Part shown: piece after piece, positions 33,812 through 41,208 of the stretch | How the letters are laid out: each line of letters opens with the position of its first letter | Position numbering within the stretch: the first letter of the stretch is position 1 | NCBI RefSeq assembly: GCF_018882185.1 | Contig: NZ_JACVOY010000005.1 | Location: 1 to 64,000, forward strand | Reading direction: 5' to 3' | Length of the DNA: 64,000 bases | From: Polynucleobacter sp. AP-Latsch-80-C2 | Lineage (GTDB): Bacteria > Pseudomonadota > Gammaproteobacteria > Burkholderiales > Burkholderiaceae | The notes under the pieces: generated by a model | Told to the model about the DNA's origin: nothing | Seen by the model: the letters and a program-made list of their open reading frames with translations, nothing else | The model's database searches: none | Translations under genes and position numbers: made by a program

Positions 33812-35413
33812 ATGACGCCTTCTATGTTGATTTCCCCTCCCTTTGGTGGTGCTCGCGCTCCAGTTCTTGCCCGAAATACAGTGGCTAGCTCTCAACCCCT
33901 CGCCACCCAAGCGGGTATTGAGGCTCTTCAAAATGGTGGTAACGCCGTGGATGCAGCACTCGCTACCGCCATTACCCTCACGGTAGTTGAGCCAACGATG
34001 AATGGCTTAGGAGGTGATGGTTTTGCATTGATCTGGGATGGCAAGAAACTGCATGGCTTAAATGCGTCTGGTAAAGCCCCTGCCGCTTGGACGCCTGACT
34101 ATTTTTCTGGCAAATCAGCAATGGATCTCATTGGCTGGAATACGGTAACTGTTCCTGGCGTGGTTGTGGGTTGGTTAGAGCTGTCTCGTAAATTTGGCAA
34201 ACTTCCCTTTGCGCAACTCTTTAAGCGCGCGATAAATTATGCCGAGAATGGCTTTCCAGTTTCACCTGTCATTGCGCGTCAATGGCGCGAAGCAATTCCG
34301 ATTTTGAAAAATCAACCTGGCTTTGCAGATAATTTTTTACTAGACGGAAAAGCACCCGCCGCTGGACAGATCTGGCGACATCGAGCCCAAGCAAAAACTT
34401 TAAAAGAAATCGCCGCTACAGAAACAGCATCGTTCTACAAAGGCCCTCTCGCACAAGGTATGGTGGATTTTGCACAATCTACCGGTGGGTGCTTTACCAT
34501 GCAAGACTTTGCTGACTACACCACTGAATGGGTAGAACCCTTAGCTTTCGATTATGGCGACTACACCCTCCATGAAATTCCACCGAATGGCTCTGGCATT
34601 GCCGCGCAAATTGCACTGGGCATACTAGAAGCAGCGAACGTCAAACAATACCCAGCGAACTCTGCGCAGCGCATTCATTTACAAGTAGAAGCAATGCGTA
34701 TGGCTTTTGCCGATGCGTATGCTTATGTGTCTGATGCCAGCACCATGAAAGTAGCTCCAAGCGCCCTACTAGATAGAGATTATTTAGCAAGCAGAGCGGC
34801 ATTAATTGATCATGGCAAGGCCGGCACTTATGGTCCTGGTGATCCTCATTCGGGTGGCACCGTGTATCTTTGCGCTGCCGATCAGTCAGGAATGATGATT
34901 TCGTATATTCAGTCGAACTTCAAAGGCTTTGGTTCTGGAGTAGTGGCGCCAAGCGGTATTGCCTTTCACAATCGCGGCATGAGCTTTAGCCTCCAAGAGG
35001 GTCACCCTAACCAAGTATCGCCAGGTAAACGCCCTTTCCACACGATTATTCCGGCCTTTTTAACAAAGGGGAATAAACCTGCCATGGCTTTTGGTGTCAT
35101 GGGTGGCAATATGCAACCCCAGGGGCATATTCAGTTTGTGATGCGCTTTGTAGATGAGTATCTCAATCCTCAGGCCTGCTCTGACGCGCCCCGCTGGCGT
35201 ATTGATGATGTTGGCAAGTTAACGGTAGAGGCTGCTATGCCGGCAAGCGTCGTAGAAGGATTACGAAACCTCGGTCATGATGTAGCAGTCATGCCAGCTA
35301 ATAGCCTGGACTTTGGTAGTGCCCAAGCTATTGCAATGATCAGTGAAGAATCAGACTCTGCCTTTATTGCAGGAAGCGATCACCGCAGAGATGGATTGGC
35401 TGCTGGGTTTTAA
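33812..35413 (+). CDS. gamma-glutamyltransferase-family Ntn hydrolase (YwrD-like)
   Basis: This protein of 533 residues from ATG 33812 (an in-frame TTG at 33806 is less likely) has the GGT fold: SSQPLATQAGIEALQNGGNAVDAA at the N-terminus, GLGGDGFALIWDG, and the nucleophile Thr350 in GGTVYLCAAD after which the precursor autocleaves. The C-terminal PGKRPFHTIIPAF and GVMGGNMQPQGH are typical. No signal peptide is evident, unlike secreted GGTs. Such cytoplasmic homologues are poorly characterised. Its stop is 6 bases from the convergent MazF gene end. Confidence 0.88.
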   Translation: MTPSMLISPPFGGARAPVLARNTVASSQPLATQAGIEALQNGGNAVDAALATAITLTVVEPTMNGLGGDGFALIWDGKKLHGLNASGKAPAAWTPDYFSGKSAMDLIGWNTVTVPGVVVGWLELSRKFGKLPFAQLFKRAINYAENGFPVSPVIARQWREAIPILKNQPGFADNFLLDGKAPAAGQIWRHRAQAKTLKEIAATETASFYKGPLAQGMVDFAQSTGGCFTMQDFADYTTEWVEPLAFDYGDYTLHEIPPNGSGIAAQIALGILEAANVKQYPANSAQRIHLQVEAMRMAFADAYAYVSDASTMKVAPSALLDRDYLASRAALIDHGKAGTYGPGDPHSGGTVYLCAADQSGMMISYIQSNFKGFGSGVVAPSGIAFHNRGMSFSLQEGHPNQVSPGKRPFHTIIPAFLTKGNKPAMAFGVMGGNMQPQGHIQFVMRFVDEYLNPQACSDAPRWRIDDVGKLTVEAAMPASVVEGLRNLGHDVAVMPANSLDFGSAQAIAMISEESDSAFIAGSDHRRDGLAAGF

Positions 35414-35419
35414 TAAAAG

Positions 35420-35752
35420 CTAAATTGCAAATGCTTCTTGCAAAATCCTCAGGCTAGCCTGCAAGGTTTTTGGGCTAGATGAGCCGATCTTTTTCACTAA
35501 GCGAGTCTTGTCTATGGTTCGAATCTGGTCTAGCAGGATAAGCCCCTGCTTCTTGTCATGAGTAATTGGAACACGAAATTCTGCAGATCTAGCCTTGGTT
35601 GTCATTGGCGCAATAATGACAGTATGCAAATAGTCATTCATTTCTTGTGGCGAGACTATAAGACATGGTCGAGTTTTTTTAATCTCACTACCCTTAGTTG
35701 GATCAAGGTTAATTAACCAAATCTCTCCACGACCAACAATACTTCTTACCAA
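35420..35752 (-). CDS. mazF: MazF/PemK-family toxin
   Basis: This 110-residue protein has the MazF/PemK barrel motifs: GEIWLINLDPTKGSEIKKTRPCLIVSP near the N-terminus, VIIAPMTTK, and a C-terminal LLDQIRTIDKTRL. These toxins cut mRNA at short specific sequences. It overlaps the antitoxin by 7 bases and follows it, the standard order. The Arg of KTRP and the Thr of PMTT occupy the family's catalytic positions, so it appears intact. Confidence 0.9.
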   Translation of the reverse strand: MVRSIVGRGEIWLINLDPTKGSEIKKTRPCLIVSPQEMNDYLHTVIIAPMTTKARSAEFRVPITHDKKQGLILLDQIRTIDKTRLVKKIGSSSPKTLQASLRILQEAFAI

Positions 35753-36036
35753 ACCCAGTCTCCATCACTATCGTTATTGAAGTCACCTGCTATCAATTGA
35801 TCTTCACCAGCCAGCACAATGGCCTTTGCATCATTCGCCCAATTTTTTCGGGCTAGATTTTTTGGTTTACTCAGAATAATTTTCTCACCCTCAACCGTCA
35901 AATCAATGCCCTCATCGATACCAAGCTGCTCAAGGATCACTTTTGGAATGACCACTCCTCTGGAGTTACCAATAGCTCTCACTGAGATGTACAACGAGCC
36001 TGTTGGCGGATCTATAGAATTATGTTTCTTGTTCAT
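35746..36036 (-). CDS. mazE: MazE/AbrB-type antitoxin
   Basis: This protein of 96 residues from ATG 36036 has an N-terminal swapped-hairpin AbrB DNA-binding domain, seen in ISVRAIGNSRGVVIPKVILEQLGI. The acidic C-terminal tail (DFNNDSDGDWVW) would occupy the toxin. A longer frame starting at TTG 36075 is rejected because that TTG is the first triplet of a -35 box and the intervening bases hold the -10 box and a palindrome. There is no Shine-Dalgarno sequence before ATG 36036, so the mRNA may be leaderless. Confidence 0.85.
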   Translation of the reverse strand: MNKKHNSIDPPTGSLYISVRAIGNSRGVVIPKVILEQLGIDEGIDLTVEGEKIILSKPKNLARKNWANDAKAIVLAGEDQLIAGDFNNDSDGDWVW

Positions 36037-36075
36037 AGTAATAACAATGTTATTACTAAATAAGAACGTAGTCAA
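36036..36075 (-). promoter_or_regulatory. mazEF promoter with overlapping palindromic operator
   Basis: On the minus strand TTGACT (36070-36075) and TAACAT (36047-36052) are spaced by exactly 17 bases. A perfect 10-base inverted repeat, TAGTAATAAC-AAT-GTTATTACTA (36036-36058), covers the -10 box and reaches the first base of the start codon. Transcription would start about 4 bases before the ATG or at it. Binding by MazE here would block both polymerase and its own start site. Confidence 0.75.
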
Positions 36076-36090
36076 GAGCTTAAAACACCC

Positions 36091-37419
36091 CTACGGGGAA
36101 GGCAGGCAATTGAGATAAAAGCGCTTGATCTCTTGATCACAGCTAACGTCTTTAGGTTCAATGGGTCTTTGTAGCGAAATACCTTCAATCGTTTTGCAAC
36201 GACTGAGTGCTACGTAGACCTGCCCTGATGCAAAAGCGCCAGAAGATAGATCAACCTTCACCTTATCTAACGTCTTTCCTTGGCTCTTATGAATTGTCAC
36301 CGCCCAGGCAAGCATTAACGGAATCTGCACATAAGTTCCGATGATCTGCGGGGATATCTTCCCCGACATCATGTCATGATCGTAACGATAAGACTCCCAC
36401 TGGTGCCCTACCACTTCAACAGTATTGGAATAGGGTCCATTTTTGACCATCACCTTAACCTTATCGGGTAGTAGCTCACGCACTACTCCAATCGTGCCAT
36501 TGACCCAGCGCTTCGGAAAGCCACTATCCGTAGCGGTAAACATTACCTTAGCGCCAACTTTAAGCGCTAAATGATTTGCAGACGGCAAATTGCGCTCATC
36601 TACATTGAACTTGCCGGTCGTTTTGCCTGCATAAACCTTGATATCATTTTCAATAGCACGCAGTCCAGCGCCGTTAATTTGATCGGCCCTGGCATTGGTC
36701 GTCGTTAGCGTAATCGTATCTTCATCAATCATTTGATCCTGGCGATAACACTGAGCATTCAATGTATCAAGTGCCTCATCAATATCTTGATTAATGCGTA
36801 TCTGATTTAAGAGACCAGCAAAGTGCTCATCTTTTTGACGAAATATTTTTGAGAGCTCTACCATCGCGACATCTTTGCGATGCAATGCCATGGCACAGAA
36901 AAAGTAGGGGCCTTCATAACCGCGCTCAGAAAGCACCTGCATATCAGCGCTCGATACGACTGGCGGTAGCTGAAATAAGTCACCCACAAACATCACTTGT
37001 ATGCCGCCAAAAGGCTTTCCCTTTTGAGGGCCGTTCTCACGTAGAAACAAATCCATTGCATCCACTACGTCAGCACGCACCATCGAGATCTCATCAATAA
37101 TGAGCAGGCGGATGTCTTTATATAAGCGCTTATCGCGCAGTGGCTTGATGTCTTCCTCTGGGAAGATGAGGCGTGGCGGCAATCTAAAGAAAGAATGGAT
37201 TGTCACCCCCTTCACCTGAAGAGCAGCAACACCTGTTGGAGCAACGACCACAACATTGCCGGGAATGGTCTCTCGTAGATAGCCAATCAGGGTTGTTTTA
37301 CCTGTGCCAGCTTTACCACTGACGAAAATATAAGGATCACGCCGGTCAATGGCATCAATGACAGCCTGGTAATCAGGCGTTACTTCTATCTCGGAAGATT
37401 CAATTGCAGAGTTTGACAT
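36091..37419 (-). CDS. PIF1/RecD2-like superfamily 1B DNA helicase
   Basis: This 442-residue ATPase has Walker A GKAGTGKTTL near residue 37, Walker B LLIIDEISMVRADVVDAMD near 105, GDLFQLPPV near 150 and the C-terminal motif TIHKSQGKTLDKVKVDL near 395 with VALSRCK. This set is typical of short bacterial PIF1-like helicases, which unwind DNA 5' to 3' and may resolve G-quadruplex or recombination structures. It begins 4 bases after the SUMF1-domain gene and ends 55 bases before mazE. It may be accessory in origin, but no direct sign of transfer is seen. Confidence 0.85.
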   Translation of the reverse strand: MSNSAIESSEIEVTPDYQAVIDAIDRRDPYIFVSGKAGTGKTTLIGYLRETIPGNVVVVAPTGVAALQVKGVTIHSFFRLPPRLIFPEEDIKPLRDKRLYKDIRLLIIDEISMVRADVVDAMDLFLRENGPQKGKPFGGIQVMFVGDLFQLPPVVSSADMQVLSERGYEGPYFFCAMALHRKDVAMVELSKIFRQKDEHFAGLLNQIRINQDIDEALDTLNAQCYRQDQMIDEDTITLTTTNARADQINGAGLRAIENDIKVYAGKTTGKFNVDERNLPSANHLALKVGAKVMFTATDSGFPKRWVNGTIGVVRELLPDKVKVMVKNGPYSNTVEVVGHQWESYRYDHDMMSGKISPQIIGTYVQIPLMLAWAVTIHKSQGKTLDKVKVDLSSGAFASGQVYVALSRCKTIEGISLQRPIEPKDVSCDQEIKRFYLNCLPSP

Positions 37420-37422
37420 CCC

Positions 37423-38076
37423 CTATTGTTTCACGGCATCAGCCACACATCGAAATCCAATGTAAACCACGGCTATATCACCCGGCTTGGACTCCACATC
37501 AGATTCTTGCTGTCGATCTGGGCCATACCACCATGAAGCACCGCGGGTAATGTAGCCGCCATTACGCTCAGTAGCTGTCCATTCCCATACATTGCCGCCC
37601 ATATCAAATAAGCCATTCACTCCGGGCTTCGTTGTGCCGGTGATGACATGCCCAGTGCCACGATTAAGCGCTCCCGCAGGAGCCAGGCCTTTGTAATCAC
37701 CGCAGCCACTTAGGCAGTGAGATGATGTTGAAGTGCTCCCACCCGGATAAGGATAGCGCTGACCTTTGACATACCCAGCAGGAGGATTATTTCTTTGCTC
37801 CAAGAAAGCAGCTGAAATCCATTCATCATTTGTTGGTAAACGTTTGCCGTAGTAACGACAGATGGACTCAGCTTCTTTTTGATTAAGCTGTACCGCAGGC
37901 TCTAAGTCTTTAGCAGGAACGCCATAAGGGGTCTTCCATGTCCAGCCTGGCCTGGCCTCTGCTGAAGCAGCGGAAGCTACTAAGCGTGCAGCCATTGCCG
38001 CCGCAGAAGCAGTAAAGATGTCAAATCTTGCGGCTGAGTCTGCCAGATCAGCACGTATTGCTAAAAAATAAGACAT
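37423..38076 (-). CDS. SUMF1/formylglycine-generating-enzyme-like domain protein, possibly 5'-truncated
   Basis: From ATG 38076 it has 217 residues. The part from about residue 45 is SUMF1-like: WTWKTPYGVPA, YYGKRLPTNDEW, GVNGLFDMGGNVWEWT, TRGASWWYG and a closing VVYIGFRC. The N-terminal part is Ala-rich with no signal peptide or the usual opening MGS segment. A longer frame to 38157 reads through the tRNA-His terminator and tRNA 3' end and is not coding. The ATG is only 11 bases past that terminator and has no good ribosome-binding site, so the 5' end and promoter may have been lost. The enzyme's function is unknown. Confidence 0.65.
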   Translation of the reverse strand: MSYFLAIRADLADSAARFDIFTASAAAMAARLVASAASAEARPGWTWKTPYGVPAKDLEPAVQLNQKEAESICRYYGKRLPTNDEWISAAFLEQRNNPPAGYVKGQRYPYPGGSTSTSSHCLSGCGDYKGLAPAGALNRGTGHVITGTTKPGVNGLFDMGGNVWEWTATERNGGYITRGASWWYGPDRQQESDVESKPGDIAVVYIGFRCVADAVKQ

Positions 38077-38087
38077 TCTGAAATGAA

Positions 38088-38110
38088 AAAAGCCCCGTAT
38101 CGGGGCTTTT
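38088..38110 (-). terminator. terminator of tRNA-His transcript
   Basis: A 10-base-pair stem AAAAGCCCCG/CGGGGCTTTT with a 3-base loop lies 14 bases past the tRNA-His 3' end and ends in U residues on the minus strand. Confidence 0.9.
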
Positions 38111-38124
38111 AATCTGAAATTCGG

Positions 38125-38200
38125 TGGGGCGAACGACGGGGCTCGAACCCGCGACAACCAGAATCACAATCTGGGACTCTACCAACTGAGCTACGTCCGC
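38125..38200 (-). tRNA. tRNA-His (GTG anticodon)
   Basis: The minus strand gives acceptor GCGGACG/CGTTCGC, discriminator C, encoded CCA (38125-38127) and anticodon loop TTGTGAT, so GTG. A G is encoded at 38201, the extra -1 G characteristic of histidine tRNA. Discriminator C73 is also diagnostic for His. Confidence 0.97.
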
Positions 38201-38214
38201 CACTGAAGACCTAG

Positions 38215-38244
38215 ATTATAGCTTTTTGCTCAAAAACCTGTCAA
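38215..38244 (-). promoter_or_regulatory. consensus promoter of tRNA-His
   Basis: On the minus strand a perfect -35 TTGACA (38239-38244) and a perfect -10 TATAAT (38215-38220) are 18 bases apart, about 14 bases before the tRNA 5' end. This is the strongest sigma-70 promoter match noticed in the window. Confidence 0.9.
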
Positions 38245-38266
38245 AAATACCCCTCCGGAGCCCCAA

Positions 38267-39349
38267 CTAAGCGCCCTCGAACTCAAAAGCCGCCCAATCC
38301 CCCAGGGTTAGGCTGGCATCAATGAAAAAGTCGGTAATTGCTGCCTTGCTCTGCACCTTGGCCAAAGCATGGTGATCTGAGAGTCTTTGGCGCCAATAGC
38401 GTGACCCTGCCCTACCATGCGCTAGACCCAAAATATGTCTTGTGAAGGCGCCAATGTAAAAGGGCTTGCCTTTAGCTTTACATTCATCAAACCAGGCATG
38501 AACTTGTTTAACCAATGCAATCTGTATGCGATGCCATTTAGTTTCACTAAAGAGATAGCCTGCGGCATCGCCGTTGGTATTAATTAAATCATCCCAACCT
38601 AAAAGCATGGCAGGAAAATGATATGCAGCTCTACCAATCATGAAGCCATCGAAGTCATCCCAATGACCGGCCATCTGATCATTCGATTCCAATCCGCCAT
38701 TGAGAAGTACGTTTAAATTGGGGAATTGTTTTTGCGCATCCAATCTTAGTTTTGCAGCGACGCCATAACGCAGTGGTGGCTTGCTACGATTTTCTTTAGG
38801 AGACAAACCTTTGAGCACTGCATTGCGTGCATGTATGGTTACCTGACTAGCTCCAGCATCAGCCACCGCTAGGATAAAGTTGAGCGCAAATTGATAATCT
38901 TGTTCTGAATTTTCTGCATCCATGGAATCTAGACCAAGTCGATGCTTTACGGAAATCGGGATGTCGACAGCACCCTTCATTGCCTTGACGCAATCAGCAA
39001 CTAAATTGGGTTCCGCCATCAGGCACGCACCGAAAGCGCCTCGCTGCACCCTCTCCGAAGGGCAACCACAATTAAGATCAATCTCGTCATAGCCCCACTG
39101 CTGCGCAAGTTCTGCAGCTTTAGCCAAATCACTTGGCTCAGAGCCACCTAGTTGGAGCACTACTGGATGTTGATCCTGGGAATAATCTAAATGACGTGGT
39201 ACATCCCCGTGAATGAGTGCGCCCGTTGTCACCATCTCGGTATACAGGATAGCCTCTTTGGTCAAGGTGCGATGAAAAGTTCGACAGTGGCGATCTGTCC
39301 ATTCCATCATTGGTGCAACAGCAAGGCGTTTCTTTTGGGTATTAGTCAT
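38267..39349 (-). CDS. dusA: tRNA-dihydrouridine synthase A
   Basis: This 360-residue flavoprotein reduces uridine in the tRNA D-loop (positions 20/20a for DusA). Motifs: LAVAPMMEWTDRHCRTFHR near the start (FMN site), DEIDLNCGCPSERVQRGAFGACLM near residue 92 with the catalytic Cys in GACLM, KHRLG near 138 and NGGLESNDQ near 215. Fits DusA rather than DusB/C by the MMEWTD start. It has no close operon partner; tRNA-His lies downstream with its own promoter. Confidence 0.93.
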   Translation of the reverse strand: MTNTQKKRLAVAPMMEWTDRHCRTFHRTLTKEAILYTEMVTTGALIHGDVPRHLDYSQDQHPVVLQLGGSEPSDLAKAAELAQQWGYDEIDLNCGCPSERVQRGAFGACLMAEPNLVADCVKAMKGAVDIPISVKHRLGLDSMDAENSEQDYQFALNFILAVADAGASQVTIHARNAVLKGLSPKENRSKPPLRYGVAAKLRLDAQKQFPNLNVLLNGGLESNDQMAGHWDDFDGFMIGRAAYHFPAMLLGWDDLINTNGDAAGYLFSETKWHRIQIALVKQVHAWFDECKAKGKPFYIGAFTRHILGLAHGRAGSRYWRQRLSDHHALAKVQSKAAITDFFIDASLTLGDWAAFEFEGA

Positions 39350-39402
39350 GCACTTCTTATTAATCTTTATTTGAGCGCTATTTTAAAGGGAGAACACAAA
39401 TA

Positions 39403-39427
39403 AAAAAGGAGCAACCAAAGTTGCCCC
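39403..39427 (-). terminator. terminator of the 39465-40099 two-gene unit
   Basis: On the minus strand GGGGCAAC and GTTGCTCC form an 8-pair stem (one G-U) around a 4-base loop (39408-39427), followed by a run of five or six U (39403-39407). Confidence 0.85.
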
Positions 39428-39464
39428 ATAGCTAGACCCGTCAGGAGATAATTAGCGAGTATTT

Positions 39465-39719
39465 CTAGCGCAATTTAGCGATCTTTGCCTCTAATTCAAC
39501 AGCAAGATCTAATGCGCCCATGTAACCAGATTTAAGGTGTGCTGGTAAATCCGGATCACCCACCATCGTTCCAAGCGTTTCAACCAAACTATAGACAATT
39601 CCCTTGGCAGCACTAGCAGGAATCTTGCTATCTGCTACTGCTTGGTCAATATGATTAACCGCATCCAAGAAATAATCATGGCCAGGCAAGCCATCAGAAT
39701 CTAAGGGCTCCATACTCAT
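39465..39719 (-). CDS. small protein of unknown function downstream of the eRF1-like gene
   Basis: This 84-residue acidic protein without Cys or membrane segment is predicted helical. It opens MEPLDSDGLPGHDYFLDAVN and ends AVELEAKIAKLR. No family is recognised. Its ATG overlaps the stop of the upstream gene (ATGA), so the two are translationally coupled and probably function together. The pair sits behind an FNR-type box and ends at a clear terminator. Confidence 0.65.
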   Translation of the reverse strand: MSMEPLDSDGLPGHDYFLDAVNHIDQAVADSKIPASAAKGIVYSLVETLGTMVGDPDLPAHLKSGYMGALDLAVELEAKIAKLR

Positions 39720-40099
39720 AACATTTGATCCGCTTTGTAGAAAAACTTAAGTGCATAAGCAAGAATTTCTTTATCACTTGGATGATCTACTGTTTCAACT
39801 CCAACAATGTTGGCAGCGATCTTAGGATCATGATGATGTGCGTGCTTAATTAACTCTAACTTTGCCGATCCAGGACCAATCACCAAAATCTCTTTAGTTT
39901 CATTTACTGAATTAATCACAGAGTGTAGATATTTTTCATCCAACTTCAGTCTGCCGCTACCTACTTCGCCACCCTTGTGATGCAAGTGTGCATGTGATGA
40001 CTTGGAACGGATCACTTCTGCTTCGCTGGCTGCCTCGCTCAAAAACATGACGTGCGCTTCTTGATGGTCAATCCAAATAACTGCGTGATTTAATGACAT
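39716..40099 (-). CDS. eRF1-domain-like ('translational machinery') small protein
   Basis: This 127-residue protein resembles the small betaproteobacterial family usually named translational machinery protein, related to the N-terminal domain of eRF1/Pelota: NHAVIWIDHQEAHVMFL at the start, a His-rich SSHAHLHHKGGEVG, ILVIGPGSAKLELIKHAHHHDP, then NIVGVETVDHPSDKEILAYA. The biochemical role is not established; a link to ribosomes is only suggested by the fold. An AGGA site precedes the ATG. The promoter region has an FNR/ANR-like site, suggesting induction at low oxygen. Confidence 0.7.
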   Translation of the reverse strand: MSLNHAVIWIDHQEAHVMFLSEAASEAEVIRSKSSHAHLHHKGGEVGSGRLKLDEKYLHSVINSVNETKEILVIGPGSAKLELIKHAHHHDPKIAANIVGVETVDHPSDKEILAYALKFFYKADQML

Positions 40100-40117
40100 T
40101 GCTATCCTATTTTGATA

Positions 40118-40136
40118 ATGGTGAATCTTTCACCAT
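40118..40136. promoter_or_regulatory. 8-base inverted repeat in the leader of the eRF1-like gene
   Basis: ATGGTGAA (40118-40125) and TTCACCAT (40129-40136) form a perfect inverted repeat with a 3-base spacer, about 20-40 bases before the start codon. A further TTCACCA lies near 40155. It could be an mRNA hairpin near the ribosome-binding site or a second regulator site. Confidence 0.45.
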
Positions 40137-40168
40137 ACTCCTATTTGCAACTAGATTCACCAAAAAGC

Positions 40169-40182
40169 TTGATTTATGTCAA
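40169..40182 (-). promoter_or_regulatory. FNR/ANR-type box
   Basis: TTGATTTATGTCAA matches the FNR/ANR consensus TTGAT-N4-ATCAA at 9 of 10 fixed positions. Its centre is 76 bases before the start codon at 40099. If it acts as a class II site the transcript would start near 40134, consistent with a short leader. The match is seen; activity is inferred. Confidence 0.6.
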
Positions 40183-40224
40183 AGGAATCTCGGTTTGAAG
40201 ACCTTGCGCTAGCTTTTGGCGGAG

Positions 40225-41118
40225 TTATCCAATCTCTCTTTGGCTGTGGAATTCTCTGGGCTTTTGGGTGATGGGATCGGTGAAGTAAATTGACTTGGCC
40301 AATAACTGGAGAGGTTTTTCAAAGTCCAAATCATATTCTTGGTACGGGGTTAATACGGGATAGATCTGATCGTCTTTAATGGGAATGTTGAGAGCATTTA
40401 GGTGGCAACGTAATTGATGCCTCTTACCGCTACCAGGGGTAAGTCGATACCTTGCCCAAGGCTTAGATATTTCGATTAACTCTATATAAGTATCGGCATT
40501 CGGCTCACCCTTCACTTCTTGCATTTGCAAAAAATGTTGTGACTCTTCTAGGCGGCATTGATATGTCATTGGAAGTTTATTGCTGAGATCTTCCGAGTAT
40601 GGCGCAATTGCCTCATAAACCTTTTTTACGACTCGATCTCTAAAGAGATTTTGATAGTTGGCTCGCTCATTTGGATTTAGAGAAAATATCACCAAGCCTG
40701 CAGTATCCCGATCTATTCGATGAATTGGGCTGAGCGTTTGGATTCCGGTGGCTTTCTTTAACCTATTAAGTAAGGTTTGGTGCAAATACAATCCGCTCGG
40801 AGTCACCGGTAAAAAATGGGGCTTGTCAGCCACCAAAATATGCTCATCCTGAAAGAGAATGCTTTCCTTAAAGGGAATCTCTGGCTCTCGGGCTAGGCGC
40901 CTAAAGTATTGCAAATGAATATTGGCTTGGTATCGGTCGCTAGCTGCTACAGGCCTACCGTCCAGGGTCATTACTAGCCCTTCCTGAAAACGCGCTTGCC
41001 ACTCACTGACTTCGATATGCGGAAATTGAGAAGCGAAAAAGTCCAATAAATTGGCATAGGATTGCCCTGCTGGCAAAAATACGCGCGAAGAAGAGACCCC
41101 TTCGGAATTGACTTTCAT
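40225..41118 (-). CDS. RluA-family pseudouridine synthase
   Basis: This protein of 297 residues from ATG 41118, which has a purine-rich AGGTGGGTGG just upstream, isomerises uridine in rRNA or tRNA. The catalytic Asp is in SPIHRIDRDTAGLVIF near residue 132. Further motifs are KKVYEAIAP and LTPGSGKRHQLRCHLNALNIP near 250. The N-terminal part may be a diverged S4-like region. The exact target is not predictable; spacing resembles the YmfC-like branch. The in-frame TTG at 41160 was not used. Confidence 0.85.
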   Translation of the reverse strand: MKVNSEGVSSSRVFLPAGQSYANLLDFFASQFPHIEVSEWQARFQEGLVMTLDGRPVAASDRYQANIHLQYFRRLAREPEIPFKESILFQDEHILVADKPHFLPVTPSGLYLHQTLLNRLKKATGIQTLSPIHRIDRDTAGLVIFSLNPNERANYQNLFRDRVVKKVYEAIAPYSEDLSNKLPMTYQCRLEESQHFLQMQEVKGEPNADTYIELIEISKPWARYRLTPGSGKRHQLRCHLNALNIPIKDDQIYPVLTPYQEYDLDFEKPLQLLAKSIYFTDPITQKPREFHSQREIG

Positions 41119-41208
41119 CCCACCCACCTGCTGACTATTAATAGGCCTATTATCTCGCAATTAGACCCCCGTTGAAGGCTTATACTGCAGGCCTGAACCG
41201 AGGATTTA

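Noticed and set aside
36037..36075. Longer MazE starting at TTG 36075
   Set aside because: The TTG is part of the -35 box TTGACT, and the intervening bases are the -10 box and palindrome.
38077..38157. N-terminal extension of the SUMF1-domain frame
   Set aside because: It translates the tRNA-His terminator and tRNA 3' end; the resulting sequence (SRVRAPSFAPP) is the typical read-through of a tRNA and not protein.
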